Part shown: positions 25,801 through 35,344 of the stretch, piece after piece
Layout: every line of letters begins with the position of its first letter
How positions within the stretch are numbered: position 1 is the first letter of the stretch
Assembly (NCBI GenBank): GCA_030267565.1
Contig: BRXU01000007.1
Coordinates: 1-64,000 of the forward strand
DNA from: Pleodorina starrii
Taxonomy: Eukaryota > Chlorophyta > Chlorophyceae > Chlamydomonadales > Volvocaceae
Length of the DNA: 64,000 bases
Direction: 5' to 3'
Notes under the pieces: generated by a model
Database searches by the model: none
What the model was told of the DNA's origin: nothing
Seen by the model: the letters and a program-made list of their open reading frames with translations, nothing else
Made by a program: the position numbers and the translations under genes

Positions 25801-28070
25801 TGCCCGGTGCCCGGTGCCCGGTGCCCGGTGCCCGGTGCCCGGTGCCCGGTGCCCGGTGCCCGGTGCCCGGTGCCCGGTGCCCGGTGCCCGGTGCCCGGTG
25901 CCCGGTGCCCGGTGCCCGGTGCCCGGTGCCCGGTGCCCGGTGCCCGGTGCCCGGTGCCCGGTGCCCGGTGCCCGGTGCCCGGTGCCCGGTGCCCGGTGCC
26001 CGGTGCCCGGTGCCCGGTGCCCGGTGCCCGGTGCCCGGTGCCCGGTGCCCGGTGCCCGGTGCCCGGTGCCCGGTGCCCGGTGCCCGGTGCCCGGTGCCCG
26101 GTGCCCGGTGCCCGGTGCCCGGTGCCCGGTGCCGGGTGCCCGGTGCCCGGTGCCCGGTGCCCGGTGCCCGGTGCCCGGTGCCCGGTGCCCGGTGCCCGGT
26201 GCCCGGTGCCCGGTGCCCGGTGCCCGGTGCCCGGTGCCCGGTGCCCGGTGCCCGGTGCCCGGTGCCCGGTGCCCGGTGCCCGGTGCCCGGTGCCCGGTGC
26301 CCGGTGCCCGGTGCCCGGTGCCCGGTGCCCGGTGCCCGGTGCCCGGTGCCCGGTGCCCGGTGCCCGGTGCCCGGTGCCCGGTGCCCGGTGCCCGGTGCCC
26401 GGTGCCCGGTGCCCGGTGCCCGGTGCCCGGTGCCCGGTGCCCGGTGCCGGTGCCCGGTGCCCGGTGCCCGGTGCCCGGTGCCCGGTGCCCGGTGCCCGGT
26501 GCCCGGTGCCCGGTGCCCGGTGCCCGGTGCCCGGTGCCCGGTGCCCGGTGCCCGGTGCCCGGTGCCGGTTTGCCGGTTCCCGGTGCCCGGTGCCCGGTGC
26601 CCGGTGCCCGGTGCCCGGTGCCCGGTGCCCGGTGCCCGGTGCCCGGTGCCCGGTGCCCGGTGCCCGGTGCCCGGTGCCCGGTGCCCGGTGCCCGGTGCCC
26701 GGTGCCCGGTGCCCGGTGCCCGGTGCCCGGTGCCCGGTGCCCGGTGCCCGGTGCCCGGTGCCCGGTGCCCGGTGCCGGTGCCCGGTGCCCGGTGCCCGGT
26801 GCCCGGTGCCCGGTGCCCGGTGCCCGGTGCCCGGTGCCCGGTGCCCGGTGCCCGGTGCCCGGTGCCCGGTGCCCGGTGCCCGGTGCCCGGTGCCCGGTGC
26901 CCGGTGCCCGGTGCCCGGTGCCCGGTGCCCGGTGCCCGGTGCCCGGTGCCCGGTGCCCGGTGCCCGGTGCCCGGTGCCCGGTGCCCGGTGCCCGGTGCCC
27001 GGTGCCCGGTGCCCGGTGCCCGGTGCCCGGTGCCCGGTCCCGGTGCCCGGTGCCCGGTGCCCGGTGCCCGGTGCCCGGTGCCCGGTGCCCGGTGCCCGGT
27101 GCCCGGTGCCCGGTGGGCGGTGCGCGGTGCCCGGTGCCCGGTGCCCGGTGCCCGGTGCCCGGTGCCCGGTGCCCGGTGCCCGGTGCCCGGTGCCCGGTGC
27201 CCGGTGCCCGGTGCCCGGTGCCCGGTGCCCGGTTGCCGGTGCCCGGTGCCCGGTGCCCGGTGCCCGGTGCCCGGTGCCCGGTGCCCGGTGCCCGGTGCCC
27301 GGTGCCCGGTGCCCGGTGCCCGGTGCCCGGTGCCCGGTGCCCGGTGCCCGGTGCCCGGTGCCCGGTGCCCGGTGCCGGGTGCCCGGTGCCCGGTGCCCGG
27401 TGCCCGGTGCCCGGTGCCCGGTGCCCGGTGCCCGGTGCCCGGTGCCCGGTGCCCGGTGCCCGGTGCCCGGTGCCCGGTGCCCGGTGCCCGGTGCCCGGTG
27501 CCCGGTGCCCGGTGCCCGGTGCCCGGTGCCCGGTGCCCGGTGCCCGGTGCCCGGTGCCCGGTGCCCGGTGCCCGGTGCCCGGTGCCCGGTGCCCGGTGCC
27601 CGGTGCCCGGTGCCCGGTGCCCGGTGCCCGGTGCCCGGTGCCCGGTGCCCGGTGCCGGTGCCCGGTGCCCGGTGCCCGGTGCCCGGTGCCCGGTGCCCGG
27701 TGCCCGGTGCCCGGTGCCCGGTGCCCGGTGCCCGGTGCCCGGTGCCCGGTGCCCGGTGCCCGGTGCCCGGTGCCCGGTGCCCGGTGCCCGGTGCCCGGTG
27801 CCCGGTGCCCGGTGCCCGGTGCCCGGTGCCCGGTGCCCGGTGCCCGGTGCCCGGTGCCCGGTGCCCGGTGCCCGGTGCCCGGTGCCCGGTGCCCGGTGCC
27901 CGGTGCCCGGTGCCCGGTGCCCGGTGCCCGGTGCCCGGTGCCCGGTGCCCGGTGCCCGGTGCCCGGTGCCCGGTGCCCGGTGCCCGGTGCCCGGTGCCCG
28001 GTGCCCGGTGCCCGGTGCCCGGTGCCCGGTGCCCGGTGCCCGGTGCCCGGTGCCCGGTGCCCGGTGCCCG

Positions 28071-28096
28071 GTGCCGGTGGCCGGTGGCCGGTGCCC
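28071..28096 (+). repeat. GGTGGCC variant cluster
   Basis: Two adjacent GGTGGCC units interrupt the regular heptamer. The same variant recurs as a triplet near 31,661-31,682 and a doublet near 33,089-33,102, and it also occurs beside the inversion centre (about 3651-3690). These shared marks could anchor copy-by-copy comparison of array segments. Confidence 0.85.
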
Positions 28097-31000
28097 GGTG
28101 CCCGGTGCCCGGTGCCCGGTGCCCGGTGCCCGGTGCCCGGTGCCCGGTGCCCGGTGCCCGGTGCCCGGTGCCCGGTGCCCGGTGCCCGGTGCCCGGTGCC
28201 CGGTGCCCGGTGCCCGGTGCCCGGTGCCCGGTGCCCGGTGCCCGGTGCCCGGTGCCCGGTGCCCGGTGCCCGGTGCCCGGTGCCCGGTGCCCGGTGCCCG
28301 GTGCCCGGTGCCCGGTGCCCGGTGCCCGGTGCCCGGTGCCCGGTGCCCGGTGCCCGGTGCCCGGTGCCCGGTGCCCGGTGCCCGGTGCCCGGTGCCCGGT
28401 GCCCGGTGCCCGGTGCCCGGTGCCCGGTGCCCGGTGCCCGGTGCCCGTGGCCCGGTGCCCGGTGCCCGGTGCCCGGTGCCCGGTGCCCGGTGCCCGGTGC
28501 CCGGTGCCCGGTGCCCGGTGCCCGGTGCCCGGTGCCCGGTGCCCGGTGCCCGGTGCCCGGTGCCCGGTGCCCGGTGCCCGGTGCCCGGTGCCCGGTGCCC
28601 GGTGCCCGGTGCCCGGTGCCCGGTGCCCGGTGCCCGGTGCCCGGTGCCCGGTGCCCGGTGCCCGGTGCCCGGTGCCCGGTGCCCGGTGCCCGGTGCCCGG
28701 TGCCCGGTGCCCGGTGCCCGGTGCCCGGTGCCCGGTGCCCGGTGCCCGGTGCCCGGTGCCCGGTGCCCGGTGCCCGGTGCCCGGTGCCCGGTGCCCGGTG
28801 CCCGGTGCCCGGTGCCCGGTGCCCGGTGCCCGGTGCCCGGTGCCCGGTGCCCGGTGCCCGGTGCCCGGTGCCCGGTGCCCGGTGCCCGGTGCCCGGTGCC
28901 CGGTGCCCGGTGCCCGGTGCCCGGTGCCCGGTGCCCGGTGCCCGGTGCCCGGTGCCCGGTGCCCGGTGCCCGGTGCCCGGTGCCCGGTGCCCGGTGCCCG
29001 GTGCCCGGTGCCCGGTGCCCGGTGCCCGGTGCCCGGTGCCCGGTGCCCGGTGCCCGGTGCCCGGTGCCCGGTGCCCGGTGCCCGGTGCCCGGTGCCCGGT
29101 GCCCGGTGCCCGGTGCCCGGTGCCCGGTGCCCGGTGCCCGGTGCCCGGTGCCCGGTGCCCGGTGCCCGGTGCCCGGTGCCCGGTGCCCGGTGCCCGGTGC
29201 CCGGTGCCCGGTGCCCGGTGCCCGGTGCCCGGTGCCCGGTGCCCGGTGCCCGGTGCCCGGTGCCCGGTGCCCGGTGCCCGGTGCCCGGTGCCCGGTGCCC
29301 GGTGCCCGGTGCCCGGTGCCCGGTGCCCGGTGCCCGGTGCCCGGTGCCCGGTGCCCGGTGCCCGGTGCCCGGTGCCCGGTGCCCGGTGCCCGGTGCCCGG
29401 TGCCCGGTGCCCGGTGCCCGGTGCCCGGTGCCCGGTGCCCGGTGCCCGGTGCCCGGTGCCCGGTGCCCGGTGCCCGGTGCCCGGTGCCCGGTGCCCGGTG
29501 CCCGGTGCCCGGTGCCCGGTGCCCGGTGCCCGGTGCCCGGTGCCCGGTGCCCGGTGCCCGGTGCCCGGTGCCCGGTGCCCGGTGCCCGGTGCCCGGTGCC
29601 CGGTGCCCGGTGCCCGGTGCCCGGTGCCCGGTGCCCGGTGCCCGGTGCCCGGTGCCCGGTGCCCGGTGCCCGGTGCCCGGTGCCCGGTGCCCGGTGCCCG
29701 GTGCCCGGTGCCCGGTGCCCGGTGCCCGGTGCCCGGTGCCCGGTGCCCGGTGCCCGGTGCCCGGTGCCCGGTGCCCGGTGCCCGGTGCCCGGTGCCCGGT
29801 GCCCGGTGCCCGGTGCCCGGTGCCCGGTGCCCGGTGCCCGGTGCCCGGTGCCCGGTGCCCGGTGCCCGGTGCCCGGTGCCCGGTGCCCGGTGCCCGGTGC
29901 CCGGTGCCCGGTGCCCGGTGCCCGGTGCCCGGTGCCCGGTGCCCGGTGCCCGGTGCCCGGTGCCCGGTGCCCGGTGCCCGGTGCCCGGTGCCCGGTGCCC
30001 GGTGCCCGGTGCCCGGTGCCCGGTGCCCGGTGCCCGGTGCCCGGTGCCCGGTGCCCGGTGCCCGGTGCCCGGTGCCCGGTGCCCGGTGCCCGGTGCCCGG
30101 TGCCCGGTGCCCGGTGCCCGGTGCCCGGTGCCCGGTGCCCGGTGCCCGGTGCCCGGTGCCCGGTGCCCGGTGCCCGGTGCCCGGTGCCCGGTGCCCGGTG
30201 CCCGGTGCCCGGTGCCCGGTGCCCGGTGCCCGGTGCCCGGTGCCCGGTGCCCGGTGCCCGGTGCCCGGTGCCCGGTGCCCGGTGCCCGGTGCCCGGTGCC
30301 CGGTGCCCGGTGCCCGGTGCCCGGTGCCCGGTGCCCGGTGCCCGGTGCCCGGTGCCCGGTGCCCGGTGCCCGGTGCCCGGTGCCCGGTGCCCGGTGCCCG
30401 GTGCCCGGTGCCCGGTGCCCGGTGCCCGGTGCCCGGTGCCCGGTGCCCGGTGCCCGGTGCCCGGTGCCCGGTGCCCGGTGCCCGGTGCCCGGTGCCCGGT
30501 GCCCGGTGCCCGGTGCCCGGTGCCCGGTGCCCGGTGCCCGGTGCCCGGTGCCCGGTGCCCGGTGCCCGGTGCCCGGTGCCCGGTGCCCGGTGCCCGGTGC
30601 CCGGTGCCCGGTGCCCGGTGCCCGGTGCCCGGTGCCCGGTGCCCGGTGCCCGGTGCCCGGTGCCCGGTGCCCGGTGCCCGGTGCCCGGTGCCCGGTGCCC
30701 GGTGCCCGGTGCCCGGTGCCCGGTGCCCGGTGCCCGGTGCCCGGTGCCCGGTGCCCGGTGCCCGGTGCCCGGTGCCCGGTGCCCGGTGCCCGGTGCCCGG
30801 TGCCCGGTGCCCGGTGCCCGGTGCCCGGTGCCCGGTGCCCGGTGCCCGGTGCCCGGTGCCCGGTGCCCGGTGCCCGGTGCCCGGTGCCCGGTGCCCGGTG
30901 CCCGGTGCCCGGTGCCCGGTGCCCGGTGCCCGGTGCCCGGTGCCCGGTGCCCGGTGCCCGGTGCCCGGTGCCCGGTGCCCGGTGCCCGGTGCCCGGTGCC

Positions 31001-31657
31001 CGGTGCCCGGTGCCCGGTGCCCGGTGCCCGGTGCCCGGTGCCCGGTGCCCGGTGCCCGGTGCCCGGTGCCCGGTGCCCGGTGCCCGGTGCCCGGTGCCCG
31101 GTGCCCGGTGCCCGGTGCCCGGTGCCCGGTGCCCGGTGCCCGGTGCCCGGTGCCCGGTGCCCGGTGCCCGGTGCCCGGTGCCCGGTGCCCGGTGCCCGGT
31201 GCCCGGTGCCCGGTGCCCGGTGCCCGGTGCCCGGTGCCCGGTGCCCGGTGCCCGGTGCCCGGTGCCCGGTGCCCGGTGCCCGGTGCCCGGTGCCCGGTGC
31301 CCGGTGCCCGGTGCCCGGTGCCCGGTGCCCGGTGCCCGGTGCCCGGTGCCCGGTGCCCGGTGCCCGGTGCCCGGTGCCCGGTGCCCGGTGCCCGGTGCCC
31401 GGTGCCCGGTGCCCGGTGCCCGGTGCCCGGTGCCCGGTGCCCGGTGCCCGGTGCCCGGTGCCCGGTGCCCGGTGCCCGGTGCCCGGTGCCCGGTGCCCGG
31501 TGCCCGGTGCCCGGTGCCCGGTGCCCGGTGCCCGGTGCCCGGTGCCCGGTGCCCGGTGCCCGGTGCCCGGTGCCCGGTGCCCGGTGCCCGGTGCCCGGTG
31601 CCCGGTGCCCGGTGCCCGGTGCCCGGTGCCCGGTGCCCGGTGCCCGGTGCCCGGTGC

Positions 31658-31682
31658 CCGGTGGCCGGTGGCCGGTGGCCGG
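31658..31682 (+). repeat. GGTGGCC variant cluster (three units)
   Basis: Three consecutive GGTGGCC units lie in an otherwise almost perfect array. They are flanked on the left by about 3.2 kb (from about 28,453) and on the right by about 1.4 kb of uniform GCCCGGT. Confidence 0.85.
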
Positions 31683-33633
31683 TGCCCGGTGCCCGGTGCC
31701 CGGTGCCCGGTGCCCGGTGCCCGGTGCCCGGTGCCCGGTGCCCGGTGCCCGGTGCCCGGTGCCCGGTGCCCGGTGCCCGGTGCCCGGTGCCCGGTGCCCG
31801 GTGCCCGGTGCCCGGTGCCCGGTGCCCGGTGCCCGGTGCCCGGTGCCCGGTGCCCGGTGCCCGGTGCCCGGTGCCCGGTGCCCGGTGCCCGGTGCCCGGT
31901 GCCCGGTGCCCGGTGCCCGGTGCCCGGTGCCCGGTGCCCGGTGCCCGGTGCCCGGTGCCCGGTGCCCGGTGCCCGGTGCCCGGTGCCCGGTGCCCGGTGC
32001 CCGGTGCCCGGTGCCCGGTGCCCGGTGCCCGGTGCCCGGTGCCCGGTGCCCGGTGCCCGGTGCCCGGTGCCCGGTGCCCGGTGCCCGGTGCCCGGTGCCC
32101 GGTGCCCGGTGCCCGGTGCCCGGTGCCCGGTGCCCGGTGCCCGGTGCCCGGTGCCCGGTGCCCGGTGCCCGGTGCCCGGTGCCCGGTGCCCGGTGCCCGG
32201 TGCCCGGTGCCCGGTGCCCGGTGCCCGGTGCCCGGTGCCCGGTGCCCGGTGCCCGGTGCCCGGTGCCCGGTGCCCGGTGCCCGGTGCCCGGTGCCCGGTG
32301 CCCGGTGCCCGGTGCCCGGTGCCCGGTGCCCGGTGCCCGGTGCCCGGTGCCCGGTGCCCGGTGCCCGGTGCCCGGTGCCCGGTGCCCGGTGCCCGGTGCC
32401 CGGTGCCCGGTGCCCGGTGCCCGGTGCCCGGTGCCCGGTGCCCGGTGCCCGGTGCCCGGTGCCCGGTGCCCGGTGCCCGGTGCCCGGTGCCCGGTGCCCG
32501 GTGCCCGGTGCCCGGTGCCCGGTGCCCGGTGCCCGGTGCCCGGTGCCCGGTGCCCGGTGCCCGGTGCCCGGTGCCCGGTGCCCGGTGCCCGGTGCCCGGT
32601 GCCCGGTGCCCGGTGCCCGGTGCCCGGTGCCCGGTGCCCGGTGCCCGGTGCCCGGTGCCCGGTGCCCGGTGCCCGGTGCCCGGTGCCCGGTGCCCGGTGC
32701 CCGGTGCCCGGTGCCCGGTGCCCGGTGCCCGGTGCCCGGTGCCCGGTGCCCGGTGCCCGGTGCCCGGTGCCCGGTGCCCGGTGCCCGGTGCCCGGTGCCC
32801 GGTGCCCGGTGCCCGGTGCCCGGTGCCCGGTGCCCGGTGCCCGGTGCCCGGTGCCCGGTGCCCGGTGCCCGGTGCCCGGTGCCCGGTGCCCGGTGCCCGG
32901 TGCCCGGTGCCCGGTGCCCGGTGCCCGGTGCCCGGTGCCCGGTGCCCGGTGCCCGGTGCCCGGTGCCCGGTGCCCGGTGCCCGGTGCCCGGTGCCCGGTG
33001 CCCGGTGCCCGGTGCCCGGTGCCCGGTGCCCGGTGCCCGGTGCCCGGTGCCCGGTGCCCGGTGCCCGGTGCCCGGTGCCCGGTGCCCGGTGGCCGGTGGC
33101 CGGTGCCCGGTGCCCGGTGCCCGGTGCCCGGTGCCCGGTGCCCGGTGCCCGGTGCCCGGTGCCCGGTGCCCGGTGCCCGGTGCCCGGTGCCCGGTGCCCG
33201 GTGCCCGGTGCCCGGTGCCCGGTGCCCGGTGCCCGGTGCCCGGTGCCCGGTGCCCGGTGCCCGGTGCCCGGTGCCCGGTGCCCGGTGCCCGGTGCCCGGT
33301 GCCCGGTGCCCGGTGCCCGGTGCCCGGTGCCCGGTGCCCGGTGCCCGGTGCCCGGTGCCCGGTGCCCGGTGCCCGGTGCCCGGTGCCCGGTGCCCGGTGC
33401 CCGGTGCCCGGTGCCCGGTGCCCGGTGCCCGGTGCCCGGTGCCCGGTGCCCGGTGCCCGGTGCCCGGTGCCCGGTGCCCGGTGCCCGGTGCCCGGTGCCC
33501 GGTGCCCGGTGCCCGGTGCCCGGTGCCCGGTGCCCGGTGCCCGGTGCCCGGTGCCCGGTGCCCGGTGCCCGGTGCCCGGTGCCCGGTGCCCGGTGCCCGG
33601 TGCCCGGTGCCCGGTGCCCGGTGCCCGGTGCCC

Positions 33634-33720
33634 GGGCGCCCCTTTGCGCCCCCTTGCGCCCCCGGGCGCCCCCGGGCGCCCCCGGGCGCCCCCGGGCGCC
33701 TCCGGGGGCCTTCGGGGCCC
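33634..33720 (+). repeat. Decamer array at the satellite edge
   Basis: The heptamer gives way to a 10-mer of the form GCGCCCCCGG, about five or six copies, decaying rightwards into GCCTCCGGGGG and GGGGCC-type sequence before unique DNA begins near 33,725. The repeat length changes from 7 to 10 without a gap. It may be a separate minisatellite or a slippage product at the boundary. Confidence 0.85.
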
Positions 33721-34145
33721 TTCAGGGGCCTAGGATACCGCTCAGAGTACACGGAGGATGAACTGACCCCCCCTCCAGTGAATCGTGGCTTTTCCTGGGA
33801 CAGACGACATTGTCCGGGTAGCTGTGGGGCAGGAGCGCGGCTGTGATGGCTACACTACTGCCACATCCGCTGTTTTGTGATCTTACTTGCAGCCACCCAT
33901 CACGGCATGGTGCCACGATGATGCATCCTTTTGGGGCCTATTGCGAAACGGTTAAACATTCATTCAACCAATGAGCAGCTTTGCTTTTGCTGCACGTCTA
34001 ATAGATAGCGCGGGGCACATTACACAGCCTGCGGAATGTCGCCAGCAGGCCGTGCGTGCTGATCTGCATCCCCGCAGGTCGCCCACTCCCTGCAGATGCA
34101 CCTCCGGCCTCCTGATAAGGCCCACAAGGGCCCACAACACCAGAG

Positions 34146-34150
34146 TTACA
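34146..34150 (-). terminator. Putative TGTAA polyadenylation signal of the F-box/LRR gene
   Basis: The plus strand reads TTACA, so the minus strand reads TGTAA, the usual volvocine green-algal poly(A) signal. It lies 1.2 kb beyond the stop codon at 35,345 and is the first such motif I find downstream. The 3' UTR would be about 1.2 kb, similar to the other genes here. A five-base motif is weak evidence by itself. Confidence 0.45.
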
Positions 34151-34951
34151 TGATACCGATACAAGCCTTACCGCATCGCTAGCAGAACTACGCGCACCGG
34201 GGGAACAAATTCAAAAGCAATTCAGTCATAGACTTGATAACGGTGGCCGCCCGCAGCCAACGTCTTGTCGCAATCGGCGGTCCCGCTGGGCGCTCGATTG
34301 AGTTGCGGTTCGCACAAAAAAGCCACCAAGTACGACATCCGACCAACCACCTAACGTAACGCGCACCGACTACTCCACCGACTACTCCACCGGCGCAGGC
34401 TACGAATGTTCCAGCAGCCGCTCTCTGGACACCAACTCGGCAGTTTGAAATGCATGCATACATACATACGTACATGGTGATGAGGGCGCATGTCATCCGT
34501 CAACCTATTCACCAGCACACCAACAAACTCCCAACTCCCAACTCCCAACCCCTGGGGAATCTACCTGCGGGCTGCTGCACGAGACTGAAGGCTGCAGGAA
34601 TGCCGCCGTCTACCACCACCACCACCGACCACCACCGACCACCACCACCACCACCGCCACCGCCAACACAACATAACAACAGCAACTGGCAGTTTTTCCT
34701 CTACACAGCAACCAACTGCCTTGCGCATCAAACCTTAACACATGCAAGCAACATAATGGTCATGCCACCTGCGTTCCTTCCGAGCCCGGGCCCCCGTACT
34801 GCGTGACGGCGGGAAGCCGTGCACGCGCCCACCCAACTGGCTCCCCAAACCTGTCTCCACCAGTGTTCCTAACATATTTTTGGGGGCTTTCGTTCCTGTG
34901 GCCGAATTGAAGGGGCCCGTTTTGGCCCGTTTCGCTCGTTGGCTGGCTGGC

Positions 34952-35117
34952 GGACGAACGGGCCTCCCGGGGCGGTTTTATTCGTTCGTCCGTCCGGACC
35001 AACCGGACGAACGGGGTCCTTTCCGGTCCAATTCTTTCGGCTGGTTGGTGGACGAGCGCCGGCCTTCGGCCGGCATTTTGTTCGTCCTGCCGTACGAACG
35101 GGCCTCCGGCCGTTCGT
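34952..35117. repeat. Cluster of inverted GGACGAACG motifs (hairpins)
   Basis: Five copies of the motif GACGAACG or its complement CGTTCGTC alternate in orientation. Perfect stems include 34,952-34,960 with 34,983-34,991 (9 bp), 34,993-34,998 with 35,003-35,008 (6 bp), 35,058-35,064 with 35,068-35,074 (7 bp, 3-nt loop) and 35,094-35,101 with 35,110-35,117 (8 bp). It lies in the predicted 3' UTR of the F-box/LRR gene. It could be a small MITE-like insertion or a structured UTR element. I see no target-site duplication that would settle this. Confidence 0.7.
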
Positions 35118-35344
35118 CCAAAACAGCTCTTCGCGCAGTCGGATGATCCGGACGACGAAGATACGAACATTGGGGACTCCCCGCCTGCCTCGTTTGTCCC
35201 TAACTTGCGTGCGTTCATGCATGCAACCCGGCACGGCACGAGGCCAACTACGTAGCCGCACCAATGGTCACGCCACCCTGCCAAATCAACACTCCACTCC
35301 GCCACATCGAAACTCAGAGGCGGCGGCCGAATCACCAATCGTCT

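Larger units (their letters stand above)
3784..33634 (+). repeat. Heptamer satellite, right arm (GCCCGGT)n
   Basis: About 29.8 kb, some 4,200 units, of the 7-mer GCCCGGT, the exact reverse complement of the left-arm unit. Variants are sparse: scattered six-base units (GCCGGT), single substitutions, and small scrambled patches near 6653, 8133, 11468, 18129, 23230, 24450, 26570 and 27113. The last 5 kb is nearly uniform apart from GGTGGCC clusters near 31,661 and 33,090. Every plus frame translates to a PVPGARC repeat and every minus frame to a GHRAPGT repeat without stops. A C-to-A change at about 21,668 creates the rare TGA that interrupts one frame. No promoter, codon bias or domain suggests that any of this is a gene. 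Confidence 0.98.
33725..35344. other. Intergenic / 3' flank of the F-box-LRR gene
   Basis: Unique DNA of lower GC content than the genes. I see no convincing coding exon. It contains short ATAC/ATGC repeats near 34,452-34,475, CAACTCC repeats near 34,525-34,550, a CCACCA-rich stretch at 34,610-34,670, the hairpin cluster at 34,952-35,117, and a likely minus-strand polyadenylation signal at 34,146. The distance from that signal to the satellite edge is only about 0.5 kb. Confidence 0.7.

Noticed and set aside
1..33634. CRISPR array or telomere
   Set aside because: There are no spacers between repeats, and the unit is unlike TTTTAGGG or TTTAGGG. The array also reverses orientation internally and is followed by genes, not a chromosome end.
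3654..33846. Open reading frames of 4,000-10,000 codons on both strands
   Set aside because: They are pure consequences of a stop-free 7-mer repeat and lack any start context, codon bias or domain.
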